A DNA stretch of 64,000 bases from Oleispira antarctica RB-8. GTDB taxonomy: Bacteria; Pseudomonadota; Gammaproteobacteria; Pseudomonadales; Oceanobacteraceae. Below, one piece after another: positions 20,528 through 29,955 of this stretch (position 1 is its first letter; each line of letters opens with the position of its first letter). Location: assembly GCA_000967895.1 (NCBI GenBank), contig FO203512.1, forward strand, positions 4,153,531-4,217,530, in the 5' to 3' direction. The notes under the pieces are model-generated. The model did not search any database, was not told the DNA's origin, and was given only the letters and a program-made list of their open reading frames with translations. A program made the position numbers and the translations under genes.

Positions 20528-23338
20528 ATGCCAAATTCGCTCACTGCAGCCTCGCCCACATCACGGGCTAAACCAGTACAAATACAGCTACCACCGTCTC
20601 AGCAAATTAATCAGTGGCGCCAGTCATTTTTGAGCCTTAATAGCACACGTCTAGAACAAGCTCGTAGTTTGATGCTGGAACGACAAACTCGTGTGCTTGA
20701 TGTTCTACCCATTTTATTACATTTAAATCATCCTCAGCTGCCAGGTTTCATCAACCAAAAAGTCCCCGCGGGAATAGAACACTATAGCCCACAGGCGAAT
20801 TCGTTAAGTGCCCTGCGTTATGTCGCCAAAGGACTACAAATCCCTAGAATCAGTGGTATTCGTTGTATTCAATCCATTTTTCTAATGGGCAGTTTAGGAA
20901 CTCTCGCACAAACAGCGAACAGTGATCTGGATGTTTGGCTTTGCCATGTTCATGACATGAGCGATGAGCAAATAGCCATGCTCAAAGCCAAGTGTGAGCT
21001 GATTGAAAAATGGGCGGCAAGCCAAAAAGTTGAATTGCATTTTTTCTTAATGGATGCAGAAGATTTTCGCCAAGGTAAGCAGCAAGATTACGTTGATGCT
21101 GAGCACTCTGGCTCCACTCAACATATTTTATTGCTGGATGAGTTTTATCGCTCATCCTTATGGCTCGCAGGACGCATGCCTAGCTGGTGGCTGGTGCCCA
21201 CTGAATATGAGAAACACAGCCAACGCTATTTAGATCAATTATCAGACGAACAACTCATTCACGATGTTCATTGGATTAACTTTGGCAGTATTCCCACAAT
21301 CCCTGCCGCTGAATTTGTCGGAGCCGGTTTATGGCAACTCAATAAAGGCTTAAAGAATCCTTATAAGTCATTACTAAAACTGCTTTTAACTCAACACTAT
21401 GCCAGCCAATATCCTAACATTCGGCCGTTATGTTGGGACCTAAAAGATACCGTGCACAATGGCAATATCGAAGCCCTCTCTTGCGATGGTTATTTACTGA
21501 TGCTGAATCGTGTAAGCAAACATGTTGCGGCAGAGCACGATGATAAGCGTTTAGAATTATTACGCAGGGCCTTCTATTTTAAAGCGCATCTACCTTTAAC
21601 AAAGGCGAGTCAGGGACAACAACGCCAATGGCGTTACCAAGAACTGAAACAGATTGTCGACTCTTGGCAATGGACTCAGGCACACATTTCCCATTTAGAC
21701 CATCGCGATGAATGGCAAGTCCATGAGGTTCAAACTGAGCGAAATGCTCTCGTCAATGAGATGCTCACGAGTTATCGCTATCTCGCTTCTTTTAGTGATC
21801 AGTATGCCAAAAAAATCCGAATTAACCGCCAGGATATCACCTTATTGGGTAACCAACTTTACGCGATCTATGATGCAAAGCCTGGTAAAATTCTCACCAT
21901 TAATCCCAACATTACCCCTAGTTTGCTACAAGACAAAATATCTTTAGTTTTGTCCGAAGAAAATCGCTGGCAGCTGGTTTCAGGCACCTACAATAAAGAA
22001 GCTAATCACCGCATTATTAAGCAATCCCCTAGCTTGATCGAATTATTATGTTATGCGCATTTTAACGGCCTACTCAGTAACCATACTAACTACGCTATTT
22101 ATCCAGAACATAACCCACTCACCAAATATGAATTGAAAGAACTCTTACAAGTAGTCCGCAGTATTGCCCGCCCAAAATACATAGCTGCGGCTAACTATTT
22201 ACGTCCTAGCACCCCAATACAGTGGCAGCTGTTTATCAATACGGGCATCGATCCCATGCACAAATTGACTCGGCGGGGCATGCAAAAACTCAGCAGCCGA
22301 GATGATGCATTAGGCTATAGCGCACTAAAAGAAAATCTTGTTCAGAGTATCGACTTACTCACAATCAACAGTTGGGGCGAATGGCGAATCCAGCGTTTCC
22401 AAGGTCAGAATTCTCTAATTGATAGCCTGTATTATTTATTACAGCATATTCCCCTAGCGCGTAAACAAGGCTGGCCTGAACACTTATGCCATTGCTTTTG
22501 CGCGACGAGATCCGGAGCGATCAGTTTACGTGTCGAACAAATTCTAGCGGATATCACCGAACATACTTTAGAGCAACCTAGGGTGGATTACATATTAGAA
22601 GCAGGTAAAAACTATTACGTCTGGCAGCAAGATAAAAATGGTATCAAGCTTCAACAAGCGGATTCTGTGGCTAAGTTTTTAGCGATACTCGCCCGCCCAC
22701 GCCAGTACTATGGGCATTATAAATTAGACGTAAACGCCTTAAGTGGCAGTCCATTAAAAGCAATTTTCAACAATGCTAAACCAGGGGCTTGGCAGCTATA
22801 TTTCTGGCATAAAGAAGACAGTTATTTTTGGTATTTATTAGATGAACATGGCGTTCTGTTACATCAGCAACAAAAAGCCAATTCTGACAGTGAGGTCTTA
22901 ATTCCCATTATTCGTTTTTTACGCCAAGTCGATCAACGCATGCAAGGCAGACTTGTACGCAAGCGTGCTAGGACATTATCTTTATTCGAACTAAAGCGTA
23001 ACAACGAAACCACAGAATTTGAACCCATGCCTAGACGCTTGCCGCCTCGACAGAAGCAAACCAGCCAAATTCAATTGAATGCGATTTTAGATGATCAAAA
23101 TCAGGTCAACATTTACTGCAATGGCGAGGAGTTCAGCATTTGGGAATGGGGAACACAACTGTATCAAAAAGTCGCAGCAACTATCTTAAATATGCGAGCA
23201 GATAATGAAACTTACCCCGTCTACCTAACCGACCTTGCCCTCTATGGTGATGAAAGTATCATTCAACACATCAAATTTAAACAAGGGATAGAAAAGGATT
23301 TAAACCACGCCTTAATGGCCCTATCGACTACCCGCTAA
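20528..23338 (+). CDS. cyaA: Class I adenylate cyclase
   Basis: This cytoplasmic enzyme makes cyclic AMP from ATP. It is a class I (enterobacterial-type) cyclase of 936 residues. The catalytic N-terminal half contains the nucleotidyltransferase motif GSLGTLAQTANSDLDVW (residues 121-137) with the metal-binding D133 and D135. The C-terminal half (~540-936) is the regulatory region, weakly conserved. The start is the ATG at 20528; the ribosome-binding site is not obvious. Placement just before lptM-lysA-dapF is as in Pseudomonas. The cAMP receptor gene is not in the window. Confidence 0.95.
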   Translation: MPNSLTAASPTSRAKPVQIQLPPSQQINQWRQSFLSLNSTRLEQARSLMLERQTRVLDVLPILLHLNHPQLPGFINQKVPAGIEHYSPQANSLSALRYVAKGLQIPRISGIRCIQSIFLMGSLGTLAQTANSDLDVWLCHVHDMSDEQIAMLKAKCELIEKWAASQKVELHFFLMDAEDFRQGKQQDYVDAEHSGSTQHILLLDEFYRSSLWLAGRMPSWWLVPTEYEKHSQRYLDQLSDEQLIHDVHWINFGSIPTIPAAEFVGAGLWQLNKGLKNPYKSLLKLLLTQHYASQYPNIRPLCWDLKDTVHNGNIEALSCDGYLLMLNRVSKHVAAEHDDKRLELLRRAFYFKAHLPLTKASQGQQRQWRYQELKQIVDSWQWTQAHISHLDHRDEWQVHEVQTERNALVNEMLTSYRYLASFSDQYAKKIRINRQDITLLGNQLYAIYDAKPGKILTINPNITPSLLQDKISLVLSEENRWQLVSGTYNKEANHRIIKQSPSLIELLCYAHFNGLLSNHTNYAIYPEHNPLTKYELKELLQVVRSIARPKYIAAANYLRPSTPIQWQLFINTGIDPMHKLTRRGMQKLSSRDDALGYSALKENLVQSIDLLTINSWGEWRIQRFQGQNSLIDSLYYLLQHIPLARKQGWPEHLCHCFCATRSGAISLRVEQILADITEHTLEQPRVDYILEAGKNYYVWQQDKNGIKLQQADSVAKFLAILARPRQYYGHYKLDVNALSGSPLKAIFNNAKPGAWQLYFWHKEDSYFWYLLDEHGVLLHQQQKANSDSEVLIPIIRFLRQVDQRMQGRLVRKRARTLSLFELKRNNETTEFEPMPRRLPPRQKQTSQIQLNAILDDQNQVNIYCNGEEFSIWEWGTQLYQKVAATILNMRADNETYPVYLTDLALYGDESIIQHIKFKQGIEKDLNHALMALSTTR

Positions 23339-23373
23339 CTGCCGTATAATGGCGACAAATTCGGGAGACTGAC

Positions 23374-23499
23374 ATGCGTTTTTTCTTATTACCTGTTTTA
23401 ACAGGATTGTTATTATTAGCTGGTTGCGGACAAAAAGGCCCTCTTTATATACCTAAAGATGATGCTAACCCTGCTCAAAGCTTGGTAACTCCGTTATAG
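23374..23499 (+). CDS. lptM: LptM-type small lipoprotein (YifL/LppL)
   Basis: A 41-residue lipoprotein. MRFFLLPVLTGLLLLAGCG is a lipoprotein signal with the lipobox LAGC, cysteine at residue 18. It is followed by the family hallmark GQKGPLYIP and a short polar tail. A GGGAG ribosome-binding site precedes the ATG. LptM (YifL) of E. coli helps mature the LptD/LptE lipopolysaccharide translocon and likewise lies just before lysA/dapF. It is 35 bases after cyaA and 49 bases before lysA. It is easily missed because of its size. Confidence 0.93.
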   Translation: MRFFLLPVLTGLLLLAGCGQKGPLYIPKDDANPAQSLVTPL

Positions 23500-23548
23500 A
23501 AACAACTGCGCCCCAGTAAGCCTGCAACCTTTTTAGATTAGAAATACG

Positions 23549-24811
23549 ATGAATATATTCGATTATAATAATGGCGTTTTGCACGCTGAATCAGTCTCGG
23601 CTGTCGATATCGCAGCCCAGTATGGCACTCCTTGTTACGTTTACTCGCGTAAAGCGTTTGAGCAACATTACCTTGCCTATGAAAACGCCCTTCAGGGTCG
23701 TGATCACCTTGTCTGTTATGCAATGAAAGCGAATTCTAATTTGGCTGTACTTAACGTATTAGCAAAATTAGGTGCCGGTTTTGATATTGTTTCCATTGGC
23801 GAACTTGAACGCGTTATCGCTGCTGGCGGTGACCCTAAGAAAGTCGTATTTTCAGGAGTTGGCAAAAAAGCTCATGAGATTCGTCGTGCTTTAGAAGTTG
23901 GTGTTCATTGCTTCAATATCGAATCAGAAGCTGAACTTGATCGTGTTAACGACGTCGCTGCAGAGATGAATATGCAAGCGCCTATTTCGATTCGTGTGAA
24001 TCCCGACGTCGACGCACAAACTCACCCGTATATTTCTACTGGCTTAAAAGAAAACAAATTCGGTGTCGATATTGATGATGCACCGCGCATTTATGCGAAA
24101 GCCAATGCCATGTCGAACTTAAACGTACAAGGTATTGATTGCCATATTGGTAGCCAGTTAATCGAAACAGCTCCATTTATGGATGCCCTCGATCGTGTTT
24201 TAGCCTTGGTTGATATTCTTGCTGAGCAAGGCATCACTATTCATCATCTCGATTTAGGTGGTGGTTTGGGTGTAACGTATGATGACGAAGTGCCACCAAC
24301 ACCGGGAGAGTACATCGCAGAGCTCACAGAACGCTTGGGTGATCGCCAGCTGAAATTGATTTTCGAGCCGGGCCGCTCTATTGCAGCAAACGCCGGTATT
24401 TTCTTAACTCAAGTTGAGTTTTTAAAATCAAACGAAGAAAAGAATTTTGCCATTATTGATGGTGCCATGAACGATTTGATTCGCCCAGCGTTATACAGCG
24501 CATGGCAAGCCATTGTTCCAGTAGTACAACATGCCGATCGCAATCCAGAGAATACGAAGGCATGGGATTTAGTCGGCCCAGTGTGTGAAACCGGTGATTT
24601 TTTAGGTAAAGATCGTCAACTGAATTTACAGCCGGGTGATTTGCTCGCGGTTAAATCTTCGGGGGCTTACGGCTTTGTGATGGCTTCTAATTACAATAGT
24701 CGTCCTCGTCCTGCTGAAGTCATGGTTGATGGCGATACAAGTTATATTGTCCGTGCTCGCGAAACTATTGCTGATTTATACGCCGGTGAACAACTGCTAC
24801 CGTCTGAATAA
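23549..24811 (+). CDS. lysA: Diaminopimelate decarboxylase
   Basis: A PLP enzyme that decarboxylates meso-diaminopimelate to lysine. K60 in VCYAMKANSN is the PLP-binding lysine. HIGSQ, DLGGGLG and EPGRSI are the cofactor and substrate motifs of the alanine-racemase-like barrel, and CETGDFL (C346) contributes to the active site across the dimer. Length (420 aa) is typical. It is directly followed by dapF (29 bases), which makes its substrate. Confidence 0.97.
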   Translation: MNIFDYNNGVLHAESVSAVDIAAQYGTPCYVYSRKAFEQHYLAYENALQGRDHLVCYAMKANSNLAVLNVLAKLGAGFDIVSIGELERVIAAGGDPKKVVFSGVGKKAHEIRRALEVGVHCFNIESEAELDRVNDVAAEMNMQAPISIRVNPDVDAQTHPYISTGLKENKFGVDIDDAPRIYAKANAMSNLNVQGIDCHIGSQLIETAPFMDALDRVLALVDILAEQGITIHHLDLGGGLGVTYDDEVPPTPGEYIAELTERLGDRQLKLIFEPGRSIAANAGIFLTQVEFLKSNEEKNFAIIDGAMNDLIRPALYSAWQAIVPVVQHADRNPENTKAWDLVGPVCETGDFLGKDRQLNLQPGDLLAVKSSGAYGFVMASNYNSRPRPAEVMVDGDTSYIVRARETIADLYAGEQLLPSE

Positions 24812-24840
24812 GATACTGGCGCATTAAAAGGTCAAATAGA

Positions 24841-25683
24841 ATGTGGATTAAATTTAATAAAATGCACGGACTGGGTAACGACTTTATGGTCGTTGACCTT
24901 GTTACTCAGCATGCCTACCTAACGCCGATGCAGATTCGCCACTTGGCTGATCGCAACTTTGGTGTTGGCTTTGATCAACTTTTATTAGTCGAAGTGCCTA
25001 CCAAGCATGATGTGGATTTTAAATACCGCATCTTTAATTCCGACGGCAGCGAAGTTGAAAATTGCGGCAATGGCGCCCGTTGTTTTGCCCGCTTTGTTTA
25101 CGAGCAAAAACTGATCGGTCGCCGCAATATTCGCGTTGAAACGGCCAGCGGTAATATGACACTAGAGCTCACCCCAGAGAATGATGTCATCGTGAATATG
25201 GGGCCACCTATTTTAGCCCCTGCCGATGTACCGTTTATTCCTGAGGGTAATGACCCGTCACAAGCCGTCAGCTATAAAATTGAAGTAGCAGGCCATGGCC
25301 GCATCGAGCTAGGAGCTGTTTCAATGGGTAACCCTCATGCAGTGATCGTGGTTGATAATATCGATACGGCGCCTGTTGAAACTCTTGGCCCTATCATTGA
25401 AGCCCATACTAGCTTTCCTTCAAAAGTGAATGCGGGCTTCATGCAAGTCATCAACCGTAATCATATAAAATTGCGCGTATTTGAACGGGGTGTCGGTGAA
25501 ACAAAAGCCTGCGGTACAGGCGCCTGCGGGGCTGTTGTATCCGGCATATTGCGGGGCTTATTAGACCATAAAGTTCAAGTTGACCTACCTGGTGGCTCTT
25601 TAACCATCGAATGGGATGGCAAAGGCGACGTCATCATGACAGGGCCGACCAGCAATGTATTCGAAGGCCGAGTTAATATCTAA
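24841..25683 (+). CDS. dapF: Diaminopimelate epimerase
   Basis: DapF converts LL- to meso-diaminopimelate for lysine and peptidoglycan. The two catalytic cysteines are present: C75 in NCGNGARCFARF and C224 in ACGTGACGA. The start MWIKFNKMHGLGNDFMVVD is standard and the length (280 aa) typical. It lies between lysA and the DUF484 gene on one transcript. Confidence 0.97.
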   Translation: MWIKFNKMHGLGNDFMVVDLVTQHAYLTPMQIRHLADRNFGVGFDQLLLVEVPTKHDVDFKYRIFNSDGSEVENCGNGARCFARFVYEQKLIGRRNIRVETASGNMTLELTPENDVIVNMGPPILAPADVPFIPEGNDPSQAVSYKIEVAGHGRIELGAVSMGNPHAVIVVDNIDTAPVETLGPIIEAHTSFPSKVNAGFMQVINRNHIKLRVFERGVGETKACGTGACGAVVSGILRGLLDHKVQVDLPGGSLTIEWDGKGDVIMTGPTSNVFEGRVNI

Positions 25684-25741
25684 TGCCCCATATTCAGATA
25701 AGACAGTCTCAACAGACGAAGCGAATTTAAAGGAATAAACA

Positions 25742-26413
25742 ATGAGCGATTCATTACGACTCACTGATGCCGACGTTGTGCAGTACTTGCAAGACAACCC
25801 TGATTTTTTCATCGCCAAAGACGATGTATTGGTGGGCCTACGCATTCCGCACAATTCAGGACAAGCCACGAGCTTAATTGAACGTCAGCTAGCGGTATAC
25901 CGTGAACGTAATGTTGAATTGCGTCAGCGCTTGACTGATTTACTAGAAAATGCGCGTCGTAATGACAAATTGTTCGGCAAAACCAAGCGCTTAGTTTTAG
26001 CTCTCATCGATGCCAAAAACTGGATTGATGTTGAAGTGGCTTTAGACGATAGCTTGCGCCAAGACTTCAATGTTGATCATTGGAGTTTATTATATTTCAC
26101 CGACGAGAAACTTGAGCATCCACTGCGCAGCATTAACAATAAAGATAAACAGCGAGAGATTCATCGGTTGTTTAAAGGTCATCGTGCCTTTTGTGGACAG
26201 CTTACGGATGAGACGATGGATTTATTGTTAGATGAACACCATAGCAGCGCTGAATCGATTGCCGCCGCGCAAATTCGAAATGGCCAGCAAACCGGTGTTC
26301 TATGTGTCGCCAGTGATGATCCTAAATTTTACCGCAGCTCAATGGATACTTTGTTCTTAGATTATATTTCTGATGTATTAGGCTTGATCCTGCCCAGTTT
26401 ACCGCAGAATTAA
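25742..26413 (+). CDS. DUF484 family protein
   Basis: A 223-residue protein of the DUF484 family, predicted to have a GAF-like fold. It starts with LTDADVVQYLQDNPDFFIAKDDVLVGLRIPH, the family signature, then a helical stretch and a GAF-like part ending in SMDTLFLDYISDVLGLIL. Function is unknown, but the gene nearly always stands between dapF and xerC. Here the next gene is the HAD hydrolase, so xerC is missing from this place. Confidence 0.92.
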   Translation: MSDSLRLTDADVVQYLQDNPDFFIAKDDVLVGLRIPHNSGQATSLIERQLAVYRERNVELRQRLTDLLENARRNDKLFGKTKRLVLALIDAKNWIDVEVALDDSLRQDFNVDHWSLLYFTDEKLEHPLRSINNKDKQREIHRLFKGHRAFCGQLTDETMDLLLDEHHSSAESIAAAQIRNGQQTGVLCVASDDPKFYRSSMDTLFLDYISDVLGLILPSLPQN

Positions 26414-26425
26414 TTCGTCGATTAT

Positions 26426-27127
26426 ATGACCATTAAACTGATCACCTTTGATTTAGACAATACCCTCTGGCATACCGACCCGGTCATTGCGCGCGCCGAG
26501 AGCATTCAATGGCAGTCGATTATTACCTGCTGTCCTAAAGCAAACACACAGTTTACACCCGCCAGCCTGCAACAGCTAAAACTCAAAATTGCCCAGCAAT
26601 ACCCTGAACTACGCTATAAGTTAAGTCTGTTCAGAATTGAATTTTTATTTCAAATCTTCATTGAATGTGGAATTAATAAAGTTAAATCTCGTCTGTTTGC
26701 ACAGCATGTTTTTGCTGACTTTTTAAAGGCCAGAAATCAGGTTGAATTTTTTCCTGGGGTATTAACAGTATTAGAAAACCTGCAGCAAGACTATCAAGTC
26801 ATTGCTCTAAGCAACGGCAACTCAGATTTAACCACCATAGGTCTAGATCATCTTTTCCACGCCCACTACCACGCTGAGAATGTCGCTAAACCTAAGCCTT
26901 CTGATGATATGTTTTTAGCCGCGCTAGAGTATGCAGGAGTCGAAGCCCATGAGAGTCTTCATGTTGGAGATCACCCTGAACAGGACATCGAAGCCGCGCA
27001 AAAGCTCGGCTTTAAAACGGTATGGGCGAATATGCTTCAGCAACAATGGCCAAATTCAATGAGCAAGGCCGATCACGAAATTACTCACCTAAACCAGCTA
27101 ATACCCGCACTGATACAGTATCGTTAA
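26426..27127 (+). CDS. HAD-superfamily hydrolase (YigB-like)
   Basis: A 233-residue phosphatase of the haloacid dehalogenase superfamily. Motif I is FDLDNTLW with nucleophile D9 and acid D11. Motif II is ALSNGN near residue 130, and motif III/IV is the K-P-K-P-S-D-D-M-F segment plus VGDHPEQDIEAAQKLGFKTVW. YigB, its likely counterpart, dephosphorylates FMN among other substrates and in relatives follows xerC. It starts 12 bases after DUF484. Confidence 0.88.
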   Translation: MTIKLITFDLDNTLWHTDPVIARAESIQWQSIITCCPKANTQFTPASLQQLKLKIAQQYPELRYKLSLFRIEFLFQIFIECGINKVKSRLFAQHVFADFLKARNQVEFFPGVLTVLENLQQDYQVIALSNGNSDLTTIGLDHLFHAHYHAENVAKPKPSDDMFLAALEYAGVEAHESLHVGDHPEQDIEAAQKLGFKTVWANMLQQQWPNSMSKADHEITHLNQLIPALIQYR

Positions 27128-27161
27128 ACCACACCGATACGTTAGATATTAAATCGTAGCG

Positions 27162-27278
27162 TTACATCATTCCATTATCTGTAAACAATACAACCGTTAA
27201 TAAAATAATCAAACCTACCGCTACAGGTAACGCATGTAAACGTCGGCGAATTTTAACAGGGGAAGCTATCTTAGCCAT
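27162..27278 (-). CDS. 38-residue single-span membrane protein
   Basis: A short gene not longer than 39 codons. The product starts MAKIASPVKIRRRLHALPVA, then has one hydrophobic span (VGLIILLTVVLF) and ends TDNGMM. An AAAGGATG ribosome-binding site lies at good spacing before the ATG, and the basic stretch before the span predicts N-in topology. It converges on the HAD gene 34 bases away. I do not recognise the family. The strong ribosome site and clean membrane pattern argue for a real gene. Confidence 0.6.
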   Translation of the reverse strand: MAKIASPVKIRRRLHALPVAVGLIILLTVVLFTDNGMM

Positions 27279-27461
27279 TGAATCATCCTTTGCACGTCAG
27301 TGTGCGAGTTCCTTGATTTGATGGATTAAGTTTAAACTTTATTGAAGAAGATGCTGATTATATAAGTGTAAATGTGATTGAGTTGACAGAATTTACTGAT
27401 TTTTTACGATTAGATAAAAGGCTAAAGACAAAAATTTACAGTGGCGATTTAAGACTAATAA

Positions 27462-27488
27462 TAGGTGGCTAGAAATACTAGCCACCTA
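27462..27488 (-). terminator. Terminator-like hairpin
   Basis: A perfect 11-base-pair stem (TAGGTGGCTAG / CTAGCCACCTA) with a five-base loop, 19 bases after the stop of the 770-residue protein gene. The following sequence on the minus strand is T-rich (TTATTAGTC) but not a clean T-run. Confidence 0.65.
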
Positions 27489-27506
27489 CACTTCTACGAA
27501 ATAAGG

Positions 27507-29819
27507 CTAAACCTTTCTTGTACGAATTCTAATGAATACAGCCATCATAGAAAATATCCACATCCAAACTACTGAAATAGAACCCGCAGCTTCTTCCGAG
27601 TCTGTAATCGTGGTAGTCGTACGAGTTGTTCCTATCTCTTCTTTTAAGCGTGGACTTTTCTTAGAAGTGAGAATCGCATTTTCAAATAAACCAGAAAGGA
27701 TAAACACTTGCGAATTGCCTAAAGTATTTTTCCCTGAATCCCAATCTGCCGTACCGTAAAAGCTAACCACTGAACCATTCTCAGAGTAGTTAAGCCCTAA
27801 TACGTCCTCTGTATCATTCACCTCTGTTAACTGAGAAATCGTAGATGTTAAGCGGCTAAATAGGAACACCTCTGCATTCGAAGATAAATTATCACCATTC
27901 AGACTTTCTTTACTAACAAAAACAACTCTTTCACCATCTGCTGAAATATCTGAATAACCAGAATTTAAGGTAGAAGAATTGGTCACCTGATCAATGTTTG
28001 CAGATTCGAAATTCGCGATAAATACATTACCCGTACCAGAAGCACCGCCTGCTACCAGTGGAGCATAACTTGAGAAAGTTAAATATTCACCACTAGCTGA
28101 AATTTTTGCAAAGCCAGAATTAAAATCATCATTCATTGTTACTTGCTTCAAAATCCCTGTTTTAGTACTACCAGTAAAAACTTGGAACTTTAAGTTTTGG
28201 TTGATACCAAACACATCGCTCATTGAGCTAGTAACAAATTTTTCACCACGATAATCAAGATCCAACCCATAAACGTTTACTCCAGCATTGAAGTCAGATA
28301 ACTGGATGAAAATGTCTGCACTTCTCAAATAATTAAATATTTCGTAATTGCCACCATTATTTATTCCAGCCAGGTTTGTATTACTAATAAATAATAAAGT
28401 TTCACCGGTATAATCAAGCGCAAGACTATTAATGTCAGTCGTCGCATCCATGTTTATTGCGATCTGCTTAACCGTGTCGTTTTCTAAATCAAAAAGGAAT
28501 ACTTCTTCTGACTTATCGGCATTAGAGCGAGAAGTGTCGATATCAATATCACAAACAGCAGCAGCCCACTTACCATCGCCTGATATTGTAATGCTATAGC
28601 ATGCTTCTACATTCGATATATTAGTTAATTGCTGATAGGTATTATTAGTCACATCATGAACATACACGTCAGCGGTACCTGGCAATTTAGGCTCTGCGGT
28701 CAATGCTTCTGTTGAAAGAAAAATTAATTTATTTGCATCATAAGAGGCTTTAACTTGGAAAGAACTCGCAAGTTCATTCATAGTAAGTTGTGACGTTTCA
28801 ACAATTACCAACTGAATAGCAACATCAAACGTTGCAAACACATTGTCTGTGCTTGTTACCCGAATAAAGACTTTATTATCTTTTAAATCATTACCTTCCA
28901 ATACTGTTACATCGAATGGTATTGATAGCGCTGAGTTGGCGTTAATAGTGCCAGCTGATGGGCCGTTAACCGTTGCCAGTAATCCATCAGTTGTTAAATA
29001 TTCTAATTCGATATCAACAGCTGAATTAAAATTACTTTCCAACTCTAGAACTCGATTTTTAGTCATATTGAGGGCAGATCTAATGATCATATTTTGGGAT
29101 GCAGTAGTCTCTGCAACAGTCGAAATATTTTTATATTTTATGGCATAAGGTGTTGAAAAACCTGGCGACTGATCCTGAATACCATTCGCGGAACCAAACC
29201 ATACTTGCTGACCAATAGTTGAATCTTTTAATATTCCAACAGTATAGTCTTCACCACTTCCACCATAAATATTTTTATAATGAACTTCTATTTCATTACT
29301 TGTTTCAAAGAGTTTGAATTGCAAAGTTATATTGCCGCCCCCACCCCAGGTTTGAGTATTATAGAATTGAACAATCATTCGCCTGTTAGGAGCGACTCCT
29401 TTCACCAATGTATGTACCTGTCCACCAGTAAAGCTCGGATTGAGATCCCCCCACCAACCTAATATTGATGAGCCTAACTTATTATAAGCTCCCGCTGAAG
29501 GAATTGATTCTGAATTATAGTTATAACCGTTTTTCGTAAAAGAAATAACTGTTTTTGATGATAGAAAAAAATTTGAGTAGCTATTATTATAAAAATAAAA
29601 TGGAAAACCGATATTAATAATTTCAGAGTCATCTCCTCCTAATGGAATAAGAGTACTGGCCGCCTCAACTGAAATATCTTCAAAGTCATACGACAACCCA
29701 GCCTCATTAGAATCAATATAATAATAGCCACCATCATCTATCGAACTTTTAAAAGCCATAACCTGCAAAGACAGGACTGACAGTATTACTAAAATTAATC
29801 CGCGAATCATTATTAACAT
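27507..29819 (-). CDS. Large exported protein with PD40-like propeller and sorting-like C-terminal tail
   Basis: A 770-residue exported protein. The first ~22 residues are a signal peptide (GLILVILSVLSLQVMA). Residues ~45-230 resemble a lectin-like or nidogen-type beta-domain (FYFYNNSYSNFFLSS, NKLGSSILGWWGDLNPSF). About residues 340-700 hold TolB/PD40-type propeller repeats such as SYDANKLIFLSTEALTA, ISGDGKWAAAVCD and ISADGERVVFVSKESL. The C-terminus EEAAGSISVVWMWIFSMMAVFIRIRTRKV has a small-residue motif, a hydrophobic span and a basic end, the plan of GlyGly-CTERM/rhombosortase-type tails, though only weakly matching. Its upstream region carries five AAAG repeats. Function is unknown; surface display is inferred. 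Confidence 0.65.
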   Translation of the reverse strand: MLIMIRGLILVILSVLSLQVMAFKSSIDDGGYYYIDSNEAGLSYDFEDISVEAASTLIPLGGDDSEIINIGFPFYFYNNSYSNFFLSSKTVISFTKNGYNYNSESIPSAGAYNKLGSSILGWWGDLNPSFTGGQVHTLVKGVAPNRRMIVQFYNTQTWGGGGNITLQFKLFETSNEIEVHYKNIYGGSGEDYTVGILKDSTIGQQVWFGSANGIQDQSPGFSTPYAIKYKNISTVAETTASQNMIIRSALNMTKNRVLELESNFNSAVDIELEYLTTDGLLATVNGPSAGTINANSALSIPFDVTVLEGNDLKDNKVFIRVTSTDNVFATFDVAIQLVIVETSQLTMNELASSFQVKASYDANKLIFLSTEALTAEPKLPGTADVYVHDVTNNTYQQLTNISNVEACYSITISGDGKWAAAVCDIDIDTSRSNADKSEEVFLFDLENDTVKQIAINMDATTDINSLALDYTGETLLFISNTNLAGINNGGNYEIFNYLRSADIFIQLSDFNAGVNVYGLDLDYRGEKFVTSSMSDVFGINQNLKFQVFTGSTKTGILKQVTMNDDFNSGFAKISASGEYLTFSSYAPLVAGGASGTGNVFIANFESANIDQVTNSSTLNSGYSDISADGERVVFVSKESLNGDNLSSNAEVFLFSRLTSTISQLTEVNDTEDVLGLNYSENGSVVSFYGTADWDSGKNTLGNSQVFILSGLFENAILTSKKSPRLKEEIGTTRTTTTITDSEEAAGSISVVWMWIFSMMAVFIRIRTRKV

Positions 29820-29858
29820 CCCTATTAATCTGAATTTTTTTATAAATAAACAAATAAA

Positions 29859-29878
29859 CTTTCTTTCTTTCTTTCTTT
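29859..29878. repeat. Tetranucleotide repeat (CTTT)5
   Basis: Five perfect tandem CTTT units (AAAG on the coding strand) begin 40 bases upstream of the start codon of the 770-residue exported protein. Short tandem tetranucleotides in this position can change promoter or leader spacing through slippage. Confidence 0.9.
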
Positions 29879-29906
29879 ATTTATAAAAATACTCTATTAA
29901 AAATAG

Positions 29907-29934
29907 TAAGCCATGCGGTTGCCCGCATGGCTTA
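29907..29934 (-). terminator. Terminator after the 1096-residue lipoprotein gene
   Basis: A perfect 12-base-pair stem (TAAGCCATGCGG / CCGCATGGCTTA) with a four-base loop, 22 bases past the lipoprotein stop. On the minus strand it is followed by CTATTTTTAATAG. It separates the two large exported-protein genes. Confidence 0.8.
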
Positions 29935-29955
29935 ATTACAACTTTCAGCTATTTA

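Noticed and set aside
23500-23548. Lysine riboswitch ahead of lysA
   Set aside because: The gap is only 49 bases, far too short for the L-box aptamer, and lies inside an operon.
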